43,542 nucleotides of DNA from Candidatus Scalindua sp. (GTDB lineage Bacteria; Planctomycetota; Brocadiia; Brocadiales; Scalinduaceae), in contig JASMMK010000041.1 in NCBI GenBank assembly GCA_030748215.1, forward strand, positions 1 through 43,542, given 5' to 3'. Of this stretch, positions 1 to 7,975 are shown piece by piece; within the stretch, counting starts at the first letter, position 1; the number at the start of each line of letters is the position of its first letter. Under the pieces are notes generated by a model. It made no database searches. It was not told the origin of the DNA and saw only the letters and a program-made list of their open reading frames with translations. The translations under genes were made by a program, and so were the position numbers.

Positions 1-245
1 TTCAGGTCCTGCACCTGACTCTTTATCCTGACCAGACGCCAAATCAGCGCCTCCTGACTCCTGAGTATCTCCCTGACCTTCCTGACCCTTTTGACCTGCT
101 TGCTCAGATCCATCAGATCCGACACCTGACTCTTTATCCTGACCGGATGCAAGTTCATCTCCTCCCGACTCTTGAGTTCCCCCCTGACCTTCCTGACCCT
201 TTTGATCTGCCTGTTCGGATCCTTCCGTTCCTGCACCTGACTCTT
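1..245. repeat. Tandem 111-bp coding repeat (37-residue period)
   Basis: The triplet series starting TGA-CTC-TTT-ATC recurs at 16, 127 and 238, exactly 111 bp apart, and the first 15 bases match the end of a unit. The copies are nearly identical over long stretches and keep the reading frame of the minus-strand repeat protein. The array continues past the window edge, so the copy number is unknown. Confidence 0.85.
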
Positions 246-2571
246 TATCTTGACCGGTTTCCTGCATCTTCTCTCCACCAGAGGTTGAAGCAGTTGATTG
301 CTCACCACTCGTCGGCTTGCTATCCTGTTGTCCTGAATCTGAACTCTCTTCCTGTCCTCCCTGTGTTACGTCATCCCTGCTATCCCTGCCAGAATCTTGT
401 TTTTGAGATGCTGACTTCTGCACTTCTCCAGCTCCGGAAGAAGATGATTCTCCTCCGGTTCCTTTTTCTCCACTTGCAGTTTGTGTATCTGATTTCTCAG
501 GTTGCTTGCCTTGCCCACTATCTGAAGAGCCTGTGTCCTGTTGCTTTTGACTCTGGCTTGTTTTTGAATCGTCGCTTCCTTCACCGGATTCAGTATCTTT
601 GCCGGATGCCCTATCAGCCTCTCTCTTTTCTGAATCTCCCTTGCCACCCTGACCTTCTCGGGTTGTTTGTCCACCACTTGATGATTTATTATCTGTTTCC
701 CCTGTATCAGGAGCATCCTTCTGTTGTCCGGTTCCATGTCCACCACTTGCGTTTTGTGTATCGGGCTTACCCTCTTGTTTTCCTTGACCACTACCTGACG
801 ATCCAGATTGCTGTTCATTTGAACTCTGGTTCATTTCTGTTTCATCCTTCCCTGCCCCTGACTCTGTATCATTGCCGGAATCAACCTTAGAACCAGCTGA
901 TTTTTGTGAATCTTTTTGACCTCCCTGGCCTTCCTGTGACTTTTGTTCAGCACCAGTCAATGAATTTTCACCTTCATCGCCTGTGTCAGAAGTATCTCCC
1001 TTCTGTTGTTGTTCCTGCTGCTGTCCTTGTTGAGATGTATCATTGGAGTCCTGGCTGGAATCTTGTTTTTGAGTCTCTGATGAATCCTTTTGATCAGGAC
1101 TGGAAGAGGCAGATTCGGAGCTGCCAGTTTGAGAAGATTCATTTCCGGACTCGCCCTGCTTCTGTTCCTGCTGAGATGAGGACGAGGAGCTCTCTGAAGC
1201 GGAAGAATCTTTCTGTTCACTTTCACTTGATTCGCTCTGTGAAGAGTCTGACTGATCTTGAGCTTCCCCATCCATTGGAATACTTGGTGAAGGCATATTA
1301 TCATTTTGTGGTGGCATAAAGAGCTTCATGAGCTTTTGCAATAGCTTTGACTTGGGCAACTTAGATTCTTTTTCCTTTTCTTCCTTTTCCTCTTGTTTCT
1401 CTTCAGGAGTCTTTTTCTCAGTCTCTGGCTTCGTATCTTCCTCTTTTTCCTCTTCCTTCTGCTCCTTGTTTTCACTTTCTAACTGCTCAGATTTGTCTTC
1501 TTTTTTGTTGTTCTCCTCTCCTTCCGTGTCAGCAGAGTCTGGTTTTTGTTCAGTATCTTTAGTCTCTGTAGATTTTGCCGGTTCATTTTCTTTGCTATCT
1601 GCTTGATCTTTATCTACTCCGGATTCCTGTTCCTGCTTTTCTTCTTCACCTGTCTCCGATTCTTTTTTTTTCGTAGGTTCAGGCTTCTGACTCTCCGTTT
1701 TATCACCCTGCTCTGGTTTGCCTTCGAGTTGATCCAGCCTGGAGTTTATGTTACTTAATACCTCCGATATTTTGCTCTGTAATGAATCCGGTTTTTTCTG
1801 TGGCTGTTGTTCCTTTTTATCCTCTACTTCTGGTGTCTTTGCAGGTATTTTCTTTTCCTCTTCTTCCTGACCTTTTTCAGGTTGTTCTGTTTTTACCTCT
1901 GAAGGTTTATCCTCTTCTTGTCCTTGCTTAGTTTCCTCTGTTTCTTCTTCTTTCTTTGTTTCGTCTTCTTTCTCTGCAACATCACCTTCTTCTTTAATCG
2001 TATCAATTCCTGATTCACTTACGTCTGTAGCAATTGATTCAGGTTCTACAGGCTTTCCGTATGGCAGAAATAAGAAGATCAGGAATAATATTGTTACCGC
2101 TATTAAATACTTTGTTGACCAAGCAAATTTATGTGGAATTGATTCTTTTATACTCTTATCATCGAGTTTCCTGTTGATTTCATCAACAAGCAAGGCGAGG
2201 AATTTATTGTTTTCATCCTGTTCAGCGTACTCCAGACCTGTAACGAGACGTTCCTTAAAACCCATCTTCTTGTCTAATATGCTCGCTGCATCAGATTTGC
2301 CCATCCATCGAAAAACTACATTGTATAGATTTACAAGGAAGTAGAACGAGAACAGAGAGATGATAATAGTGTAAATATATGGTGGAACTTCAACAAATCT
2401 ACGGGTAATTAATGTGACAAGGGCGACAGTCAACCCAATAGTCAAAACAGCAAGAAAGGTCCTTTCGCATCTGAAGAGATTATACCTGAAACGTGCTTTC
2501 TCCAGCTTTTCCTCTATCTGGTTTTTATAAGAAGCCTTTTCTTTATTGTCTACTGTTTCATCAGCTGACAT
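1..2571 (-). CDS. Large membrane-anchored low-complexity repeat protein, DUF4175-like N-terminus (C-terminal part beyond window)
   Basis: One uninterrupted minus-strand frame of 857 codons runs from an ATG at 2571 off the window edge. I checked the frame for stops and found none; a TAG lies two codons upstream of the ATG, and AAGGA sits about 8 bases before it. Three hydrophobic segments are seen at about residues 39-57, 65-87 and 153-171, with a soluble loop between the second and third. The loop (residues about 92-115) resembles proteins annotated DUF4175, but this is a tentative match. After residue 180 the protein is Glu/Lys-rich to about 410, has a short basic-hydrophobic break (nucleotides about 1260-1380), then becomes Ser/Gln/Gly/Asp-rich and ends in 37-residue tandem repeats. 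The bulk is probably disordered. Function is unknown; neighbouring BatA/MoxR-type genes beyond the window would be informative. Confidence 0.85.
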   Translation of the reverse strand, partial: MSADETVDNKEKASYKNQIEEKLEKARFRYNLFRCERTFLAVLTIGLTVALVTLITRRFVEVPPYIYTIIISLFSFYFLVNLYNVVFRWMGKSDAASILDKKMGFKERLVTGLEYAEQDENNKFLALLVDEINRKLDDKSIKESIPHKFAWSTKYLIAVTILFLIFLFLPYGKPVEPESIATDVSESGIDTIKEEGDVAEKEDETKKEEETEETKQGQEEDKPSEVKTEQPEKGQEEEEKKIPAKTPEVEDKKEQQPQKKPDSLQSKISEVLSNINSRLDQLEGKPEQGDKTESQKPEPTKKKESETGEEEKQEQESGVDKDQADSKENEPAKSTETKDTEQKPDSADTEGEENNKKEDKSEQLESENKEQKEEEKEEDTKPETEKKTPEEKQEEKEEKEKESKLPKSKLLQKLMKLFMPPQNDNMPSPSIPMDGEAQDQSDSSQSESSESEQKDSSASESSSSSSQQEQKQGESGNESSQTGSSESASSSPDQKDSSETQKQDSSQDSNDTSQQGQQQEQQQKGDTSDTGDEGENSLTGAEQKSQEGQGGQKDSQKSAGSKVDSGNDTESGAGKDETEMNQSSNEQQSGSSGSGQGKQEGKPDTQNASGGHGTGQQKDAPDTGETDNKSSSGGQTTREGQGGKGDSEKREADRASGKDTESGEGSDDSKTSQSQKQQDTGSSDSGQGKQPEKSDTQTASGEKGTGGESSSSGAGEVQKSASQKQDSGRDSRDDVTQGGQEESSDSGQQDSKPTSGEQSTASTSGGEKMQETGQDKESGAGTEGSEQADQKGQEGQGGTQESGGDELASGQDKESGVGSDGSEQAGQKGQEGQGDTQESGGADLASGQDKESGAGPE

Positions 2572-2938
2572 GACTACTGTCCTTAAAAAACAATGACTTA
2601 ATGACACTTAACCGTCATTACTATAAGTCTTTATGAACTTTCTTAATTGTTTCACAAAATCTGCAATATTGCCAGTTAAAAAGTTATCCGAGCCAGGCAT
2701 TACCTCCTGATTCATGGGAAAACAATATCTACTTTGGATTGTTGATTATAACGCGAAGTGGCTAACAATTTTTTACAGCAAAATTATTAGGTCATTCAGA
2801 CAAATGGTGGGTCTACAGCTGTGATGTTCACATGTACTAAATCAAATCTTTAATACAAAAGCATGTTTAAGATCCCATCTCTACCCTTAGAGGGCAAAAG
2901 ATGGGATTGATTAAATAATTACAAAAATTATTAATATT
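2572..2938. other. Intergenic region, 367 bp
   Basis: It separates the repeat-protein gene from the upstream lipoprotein gene on the same strand. I see no coding frame with a credible start. The only clear structure is the hairpin at 2872-2907. Confidence 0.6.
2872..2907 (-). terminator. Hairpin, possible terminator of the glycine-zipper lipoprotein gene
   Basis: The arms ATCCCATCT (2872-2880) and AGATGGGAT (2899-2907) form a perfect 9-bp stem. The loop holds a smaller CCCT/AGGG pairing. It lies about 30 bp past the stop of the minus-strand lipoprotein gene. The minus-strand tail after the stem is only moderately T-rich, so intrinsic termination is plausible but not certain. Confidence 0.4.
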
Positions 2939-3439
2939 TCATTCGTAGTGTTCGGGAATCCAAACTTTTTCTTCGTATTCCTGCCAGTAACCGGAAGGAA
3001 CATTTCTATCTTCATAGTGTCCCTCAATCCTTCGATCGCCTTCAATACGCTCTTCAACCCAGACTCTCTCAGTTGTAGATGTATCCACCCATTTTCTCTT
3101 CTTTACATACTCATAATGGGCGTCTACTTTGTTTTGTCCCTGACCGGAACCTGATTGTCTTTCCAGTTCAAGCTGCCTCTGCAAGTCCGCCTTTTCAGCA
3201 GCTTCTCTTTTCTTATTCATATGGTCACCGGTCAGCCCTCCACCCACAGCACCTACACCTGCACCTATTGCCGCACCCATACCAGCATTGCCGGTCAATG
3301 CACCAATACCAGCTCCAAGACCAGCTCCAAGACCAGCTCCTACAGCTGTCCCTTTTTGTGTTCCAGTCATCTGGCAACCAGTAGACAATATTGCAATTGA
3401 AGCAACACACACTACGGCAATAATAATTTTTCTATACAT
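2939..3439 (-). CDS. Glycine-zipper outer-membrane-type lipoprotein
   Basis: This 166-residue protein starts with a lipoprotein signal ending in the lipobox LSTGC, with lipidated Cys22. Residues about 30-70 are an alternating Gly/Ala segment with repeated GAGLGAG and GAGVGA patterns, the glycine-zipper motif of 17-kDa surface antigen/YMGG-like proteins, which are membrane-associated. A charged helix follows. The C-terminal 55 residues are rich in Trp, Tyr and acidic residues, with repeating tryptophan-containing strands such as KRKWV, ERVWVEERI and EKVWIPEHYE. Related proteins are usually envelope stress or integrity factors, but no specific role can be given. It is a single-gene unit. Confidence 0.85.
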   Translation of the reverse strand: MYRKIIIAVVCVASIAILSTGCQMTGTQKGTAVGAGLGAGLGAGIGALTGNAGMGAAIGAGVGAVGGGLTGDHMNKKREAAEKADLQRQLELERQSGSGQGQNKVDAHYEYVKKRKWVDTSTTERVWVEERIEGDRRIEGHYEDRNVPSGYWQEYEEKVWIPEHYE

Positions 3440-3609
3440 TCGCTTCTCTCCTATCAGGGATTTAACGGACTCTTAATATGATGTACACTGTTAATACATT
3501 TTCTACCATTTATTTGTTCCAAAGCGATACTATCAAAAGGCTATAATATTGTCAATGTATTTTACAACTACTGTTTCCATTGGGGGTTAGTGCTTAAATC
3601 TACAATAAT

Positions 3610-4368
3610 TTACACATCAATTGACAGCCCATCATATGCCAGATTTATTCCAGCTGGTAACGTTGCATCTGTCTCATCATGTTCTACTTCATGTGCTATA
3701 TGCGTAAAGTATGTCTGTTTTGGCTTTAACGTTGATACCATTTCTATGGATTGTTCAATACTGAAATGTTTTTCATGAGGGACATTTCTGAGAGCTGCAA
3801 TTATTAGCAAATCAAGTCCCATCAGCTTTTCCACTGAATCCTGAGGTATTTGACTGACATCAGTTACATAGGCAAATTTTTTAAACCTGTATGCGGTAAC
3901 CATTTCCTGCCCATGCATTACGTCAACCGGGGTAATTTCCATACCGGATAGATTGAGGCTTCCGCCAATTGGCATTAGAGTAACTTTTGGCTTGCTGCCA
4001 TTTGAAGTTACTTCTTTGGATGCATAAGAGAACATTCTAGATACATTTTTTACTGTCTCCTCTGATCCATACACCGGAATATTGGTTTTCCGCTTTCTAC
4101 TAAAGTGCCTCAGATCATCGAACCCCAAGACATGATCTGCATGGGAATGTGTTAACAGTACAGCATCCAATCTTTTTACGTTGTTTTTCAAGCACTGAAT
4201 ACGCAACTCCGTTGCTGCATCTATAAGTATATTATATTCCCCTTCCGAGATAAAAATCGAGGAACGTGTTCTGGAATTTTTAGGATTGTCGGAAGTACAG
4301 ACACGAAACTCACACCCAACCATTGGCACACCGTATGACGTTCCTGTACCGAGAAAAGTAATCTTCAT
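3610..4368 (-). CDS. Metallo-beta-lactamase-fold hydrolase, PhnP-like
   Basis: The protein opens with MKITFLGTGTSYGVP followed by a Cys-containing loop (C19, C24), as in the PhnP-like phosphodiesterase branch of the metallo-beta-lactamase superfamily. The metal motif THSHADH gives ligands H74, H76, D78 and H79. Asp in DVSQIP and the late His in FTHIAHE could complete the site. PhnP itself hydrolyses 5-phosphoribosyl 1,2-cyclic phosphate; no other phosphonate gene is nearby, so the substrate is open. I chose the ATG at 4368 rather than an upstream start because the protein begins exactly at the conserved strand and the ATG overlaps the TGA of the MATE gene (ATGA), implying translational coupling. 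Confidence 0.85.
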   Translation of the reverse strand: MKITFLGTGTSYGVPMVGCEFRVCTSDNPKNSRTRSSIFISEGEYNILIDAATELRIQCLKNNVKRLDAVLLTHSHADHVLGFDDLRHFSRKRKTNIPVYGSEETVKNVSRMFSYASKEVTSNGSKPKVTLMPIGGSLNLSGMEITPVDVMHGQEMVTAYRFKKFAYVTDVSQIPQDSVEKLMGLDLLIIAALRNVPHEKHFSIEQSIEMVSTLKPKQTYFTHIAHEVEHDETDATLPAGINLAYDGLSIDV

Positions 4369-5705
4369 ACCTTTATTGTTCTCCACCTTCCTTTTCTGAA
4401 GAGTATGTATACGGCAATAGCACGTATTATCCAATCAAGCGCCGCACCGAACCAAATTCCTGCAAGCCCCCATTCTAGCACAATTCCAAAGAGATAAGCA
4501 ACCGGCAAGTGAATGCACAATGTTCCCACTATCGTAACAATCATTGGGCTGAAAGTGTCACCTGCTCCACGTAAACCGCCGGCATATACTATGTAAATTG
4601 CCAGTGCCGGTTGTTCTAACGCAGCAATCATTACACAATAGGCACTGAGAGCCAGGACGTCCTGCTCGGGATGAAAAATGCTTGCCATCGGTTTAGCAAA
4701 TACCAGGAATATAAACGCGAAGAATCCCATCAATGCCAGTGCGATCTGGCAATTTTTCCGCATGCTCAACCTTGCAAGATCGGGTTTATTCGCACCAAGA
4801 CTTTGTCCCACAATCGTTGTGGTTGCCACTCCTAATGCAAAACCAGGCATAAACGAAAGAGCCTCAATCCTGATGGCAATCTGGTGTGCGGCAAGGGAAA
4901 CTGTACCAAGCATGGTAACTATCTTAATAAAAAAGAGGTAGCCCATCTGGGTCAAAGATGCATCTAGTGTTGCAGGAAGTGAGATTCTCAAAACCCTTTT
5001 AATAATAGACATATTGACATCAACAATATGTTTAAGTCTTATTGTTAAAATACTCTTCCTGCTGAAAAGCCGATAAAAAATCAGGAATGCTCCTATTGTA
5101 TAAGCGATTGATGTTGCCCACGCGGCCCCGGCTACCTCCATACGCGGAAAAATCCAAATACCGAAGATAAGAAGCCAGTTGAATAATATATTTACACAAT
5201 TCATTACCAGCGTAATCAGCATAGGGGTTTTTGTATCTCCGGCGCCCCTGAAGATTGAGGCCCCGGTCAGGATAATCAACCGGAAAATAAAGAAACTCAA
5301 GACTATCTTGAGATATTGTGACCCCAGTGAAACCACATTCTCCTCAGCGCTCATCAAGACGAGTATATTATCGGCAAAGTAAAATATAAAAGGGCTGACA
5401 GATAAGCCAAAAACGAGCGTAATTAACAGAGACTGTCCTGCCACTTTCCTGGCCTCATCTTTCTGTCTGGCACCAAAATTCCTTGCCACAAGTGCCGTGG
5501 TCCCAACATTAAGGGCCGTGAAAATCATGGCGATAATAAAGCCTAACGCACCTGCCAATCCGACCGCAGCAACAGGAACTGTACCTAGCCTGCCAACCAT
5601 GATTAGATCCACTATGAAAACCGCCATGTGCAAAACGTTCTCCAATGCGACAGGAAGCGCTAATCTTATTATATTTCTATTTAAATTCTTTTTTGTTAAC
5701 TCCAT
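4365..5705 (-). CDS. MATE-family multidrug/metabolite exporter
   Basis: This is a full-length 446-residue polytopic protein with about twelve hydrophobic segments in two homologous halves. Family features include the N-terminal LALPVALENVLHM segment, the VDLIMVGRLG loop and a FRGAGDTKTPM motif near residue 155, repeated in the second half as GLRGAGDTFSPM. MATE proteins export cationic compounds or lipid-linked metabolites using H+ or Na+ gradients across the inner membrane. AAAGGC precedes the ATG. It is the first gene of a two-gene operon with the metallo-beta-lactamase and lies divergent from the acpS cluster, so export of a product of that cluster is possible but unsupported. Confidence 0.92.
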   Translation of the reverse strand: MELTKKNLNRNIIRLALPVALENVLHMAVFIVDLIMVGRLGTVPVAAVGLAGALGFIIAMIFTALNVGTTALVARNFGARQKDEARKVAGQSLLITLVFGLSVSPFIFYFADNILVLMSAEENVVSLGSQYLKIVLSFFIFRLIILTGASIFRGAGDTKTPMLITLVMNCVNILFNWLLIFGIWIFPRMEVAGAAWATSIAYTIGAFLIFYRLFSRKSILTIRLKHIVDVNMSIIKRVLRISLPATLDASLTQMGYLFFIKIVTMLGTVSLAAHQIAIRIEALSFMPGFALGVATTTIVGQSLGANKPDLARLSMRKNCQIALALMGFFAFIFLVFAKPMASIFHPEQDVLALSAYCVMIAALEQPALAIYIVYAGGLRGAGDTFSPMIVTIVGTLCIHLPVAYLFGIVLEWGLAGIWFGAALDWIIRAIAVYILFRKGRWRTIKV

Positions 5706-5732
5706 AAAGCCTTTTTCAAACTGAAATTATGG

Positions 5733-5761
5733 TTGACAACAACCTACACAACCATTAAAAT
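5733..5761 (+). promoter_or_regulatory. Near-consensus sigma-70-type promoter upstream of acpS
   Basis: TTGACA at 5733-5738 (6/6), a 17-bp spacer and TAAAAT at 5756-5761 (5/6) point toward acpS. The start codon is about 180 bp downstream, which implies a leader of about 170 nt. I found no recognisable riboswitch in the leader. Confidence 0.6.
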
Positions 5762-5941
5762 TTTTTACTTAATTTGTACCTTGAATTGTCAGATAATATG
5801 AGAATCTAAATACTTATGCAAAGTAATTTTATAAACGTTCCTGCCCTACTCTCTTTTTCTGAATATACCATCCTTTGAGTACTATAGAACACACGATTTT
5901 TTTGTTTTTAATTATAATTTTCTCATATTAAAAGATTGTAA

Positions 5942-6325
5942 ATGTATACAGGCATAGATATTATAGAAATTAACAGGATAGAAAAAGTCTTCGGCTCACA
6001 CAAGAACTTTATAAGCAGAGTTTACACTTCAGATGAAATGGATTATTGCCAGGCCAAAAAGAACTGTTATCAACATTATGCAGTTCGTTTTGCCTCAAAA
6101 GAAGCCGTACTCAAGGCGTTTGGAACCGGTTTGAGAGACAGGATGAAGTGGACAGATATAGAGACACTGAATGATGAACTGGGAAAGCCCTATGTAAATC
6201 TATATGGCAGAGCGAAAGAGCTTGCAACGGAGAAAAAGATTGGAGAGATTTCGGTTTCACTGTCTCATTGTAAGGAGTACGCTGTAGCACATGTATTACT
6301 AATACCTGATGAATCTCGGGAATAA
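5942..6325 (+). CDS. acpS: Holo-[acyl-carrier-protein] synthase
   Basis: AcpS transfers the 4'-phosphopantetheine arm of CoA to a serine of acyl carrier proteins. The 127-residue length is normal for the family. The first motif GIDIIEI supplies metal ligand D6, and the second, FASKEAVLKAFGTG, supplies E54 and K53. AcpS enzymes act as small cytosolic trimers. It heads the plus-strand cluster and lies 9 bp from the radical SAM gene, so activation of the carrier protein used by the neighbouring ketosynthases is a reasonable inference. No ACP gene was found in the window. Confidence 0.95.
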   Translation: MYTGIDIIEINRIEKVFGSHKNFISRVYTSDEMDYCQAKKNCYQHYAVRFASKEAVLKAFGTGLRDRMKWTDIETLNDELGKPYVNLYGRAKELATEKKIGEISVSLSHCKEYAVAHVLLIPDESRE

Positions 6326-6334
6326 GAGAATAAA

Positions 6335-7804
6335 ATGAAAAAATTAATTCTTATAAATCCTCATCCAATAGGTAACGTTGGTGAGGAGAACGTTTCAGTA
6401 CTAAATCAGATGCCAGTGAATCTAGGATATTTGAAAGCATTAACGCCTGACAACTGGGAAGTAGACATAATAGATGAAACTCAGGAACTGGCAGTAGATG
6501 AAAATGGTGAAAATGTCTGTTTCGATAAGACTAATGTTGCCCTGGTTGGAATAACGTCAGTAAGTTATCAGGCAAACAGAGCATACCAGATCGCCACTGC
6601 ATGCAAAAACAATGGGATCCCTGTCATAATGGGTGGAGTACACGCAACAAGCTATCCGGAAGAGGCAGCCAAATACGTTGACTCTGTAGTAATAAGAGAA
6701 GCTGTTCCGATATGGGATCAGATAATTTCTGATTTTGAGAAAAACGAACTCAAGCCGACATATGATGGTGGCCTGACCCCTATGGAAACATATAAGGACC
6801 TTCTGCCTGATAGAAAGTTTTTGACGGACAAGTACAAATACAGATACTCCGGAATCATTACAACAGCAGGCTGCCCGTTCAGTTGTGAGTTCTGTTCGGT
6901 TCCACAGTTCCAGGGAAGAAAGTACAGAGAGAGACCTATAGATGATGTCCTTAACGAGCTGGATGCAATAAAGGGACAGTATAGAGGCCTCATCCTGACA
7001 GATGAAAATTTCTACGGACATAGCAAAAAATCATACGAAAGGGTCCGAAATCTCTTTAAGGGAATGGTAGATAGAGGTATTTACCAGAACTGGTTCGGAT
7101 TTACTTCATTGAACATTTATGAGGATGACGAAACGCTGGACTATATGGCAAAAAGCGGATGCGTTGGAGTACTCATTGGTATTGAATCTATAAATGAAGA
7201 TGCATTAAAATCAATGAATAAGGGTGTTAACCTCCGCATAACAATTGATAAATACAAAGAGGCAATAAAAAACATAAGGAAACACGGACTTACAGTCTGG
7301 GGAACAATGGTTTTTGGAAATGACAATGACACACCGGACACATTTAAAGATGTCGTTGATTTTATATTAGATGCAAAGATCGACATTATGACCTGTGGCT
7401 TACTGTGTCCATTTATCAATACACCGTTACAAAAGAGACTTGATGGTGACAACCGATTATTCAGAACAAACTTCCCTGAAGACTGGATCTATTACACGTC
7501 ACATCATTTAACATATGTTTTGTCCAAACTCACACTTCAGGAATTTATTGATGGCATAGAGTATGTCTATAACAGTATATACTCAACAGAAATAATAAGG
7601 AAAAAGTTCAGAGCGGCAAAAGATGAGATGAACAATCTCAATGCCGCAATGTTTGCCTTCAGGGTTAATCTTGACTGGCAGGAGGTCTACAAACACCTCT
7701 TAAAAAACCTGAGAGATCTGCAAGCTTCAGGAGATTATGAAAGAGCTCTGGAGCGTTACGAGGCGTTGAAAGACCAGAAAAATCCGGACATGGCAAATAC
7801 CTAA
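6335..7804 (+). CDS. B12-binding-domain radical SAM enzyme
   Basis: This 489-residue protein has an N-terminal Rossmann-like cobalamin-binding-type domain (residues about 1-135, with the GGVHATSYPEE segment) and a radical SAM barrel. The cluster motif is C180-x3-C184-x2-C187. The barrel continues with TDENFYG and GIESINEDALKSMNKG, and an extended C-terminal helical region follows, as in the DUF4070-type branch that includes HpnP- and BchE-like enzymes. Such proteins use 5'-deoxyadenosyl radical chemistry, often with cobalamin, for methylation, ring formation or rearrangement of lipids and pigments. The canonical B12 DxHxxG motif is not evident, which is common in this branch. Between acpS and two ketosynthases, a lipid or polyketide substrate is likely. 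A strong terminator follows. Confidence 0.93.
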   Translation: MKKLILINPHPIGNVGEENVSVLNQMPVNLGYLKALTPDNWEVDIIDETQELAVDENGENVCFDKTNVALVGITSVSYQANRAYQIATACKNNGIPVIMGGVHATSYPEEAAKYVDSVVIREAVPIWDQIISDFEKNELKPTYDGGLTPMETYKDLLPDRKFLTDKYKYRYSGIITTAGCPFSCEFCSVPQFQGRKYRERPIDDVLNELDAIKGQYRGLILTDENFYGHSKKSYERVRNLFKGMVDRGIYQNWFGFTSLNIYEDDETLDYMAKSGCVGVLIGIESINEDALKSMNKGVNLRITIDKYKEAIKNIRKHGLTVWGTMVFGNDNDTPDTFKDVVDFILDAKIDIMTCGLLCPFINTPLQKRLDGDNRLFRTNFPEDWIYYTSHHLTYVLSKLTLQEFIDGIEYVYNSIYSTEIIRKKFRAAKDEMNNLNAAMFAFRVNLDWQEVYKHLLKNLRDLQASGDYERALERYEALKDQKNPDMANT

Positions 7805-7847
7805 GATCCAGGCTGTTTATTAGACTCTTTCTCTATATTCGAAAACC

Positions 7848-7907
7848 AAAAAGCAAATCCCCTCTACTTCCCTTTTGTTAAGTGAGAATAAGGGGGATTT
7901 GCTTTTT
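7848..7907 (+). terminator. Strong intrinsic terminator between radical SAM and ketosynthase genes
   Basis: A perfect 15-bp inverted repeat pairs AAAAAGCAAATCCCC (7848-7862) with GGGGATTTGCTTTTT (7893-7907). The stem ends in a run of five T, and the A-run on the other side makes it potentially bidirectional. It lies 44 bp after the radical SAM stop and 69 bp before the ketosynthase start. Confidence 0.85.
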
Positions 7908-7975
7908 GTAAAATGTGTCCGAAGTACTTAGAGCACTGAAAAACTCTGTATTACCATTTTTCCAAAGGATAGAAC

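Noticed and set aside
1..245. Possible CRISPR-like array in the 111-bp repeats
   Set aside because: Units are contiguous, in frame and coding, with no unique spacers. The 16-bp repeat at 30956 also has no spacers. No cas gene was seen.
147..1758. Several open frames of 70-247 codons on both strands across the first 1.8 kb
   Set aside because: They are out-of-frame shadows of the uninterrupted 857-codon minus-strand gene, with low-complexity composition caused by its repeats.
5762..5941. Riboswitch in the long acpS leader
   Set aside because: I found no conserved aptamer-like stems; the stretch is AT-rich without clear pairing.
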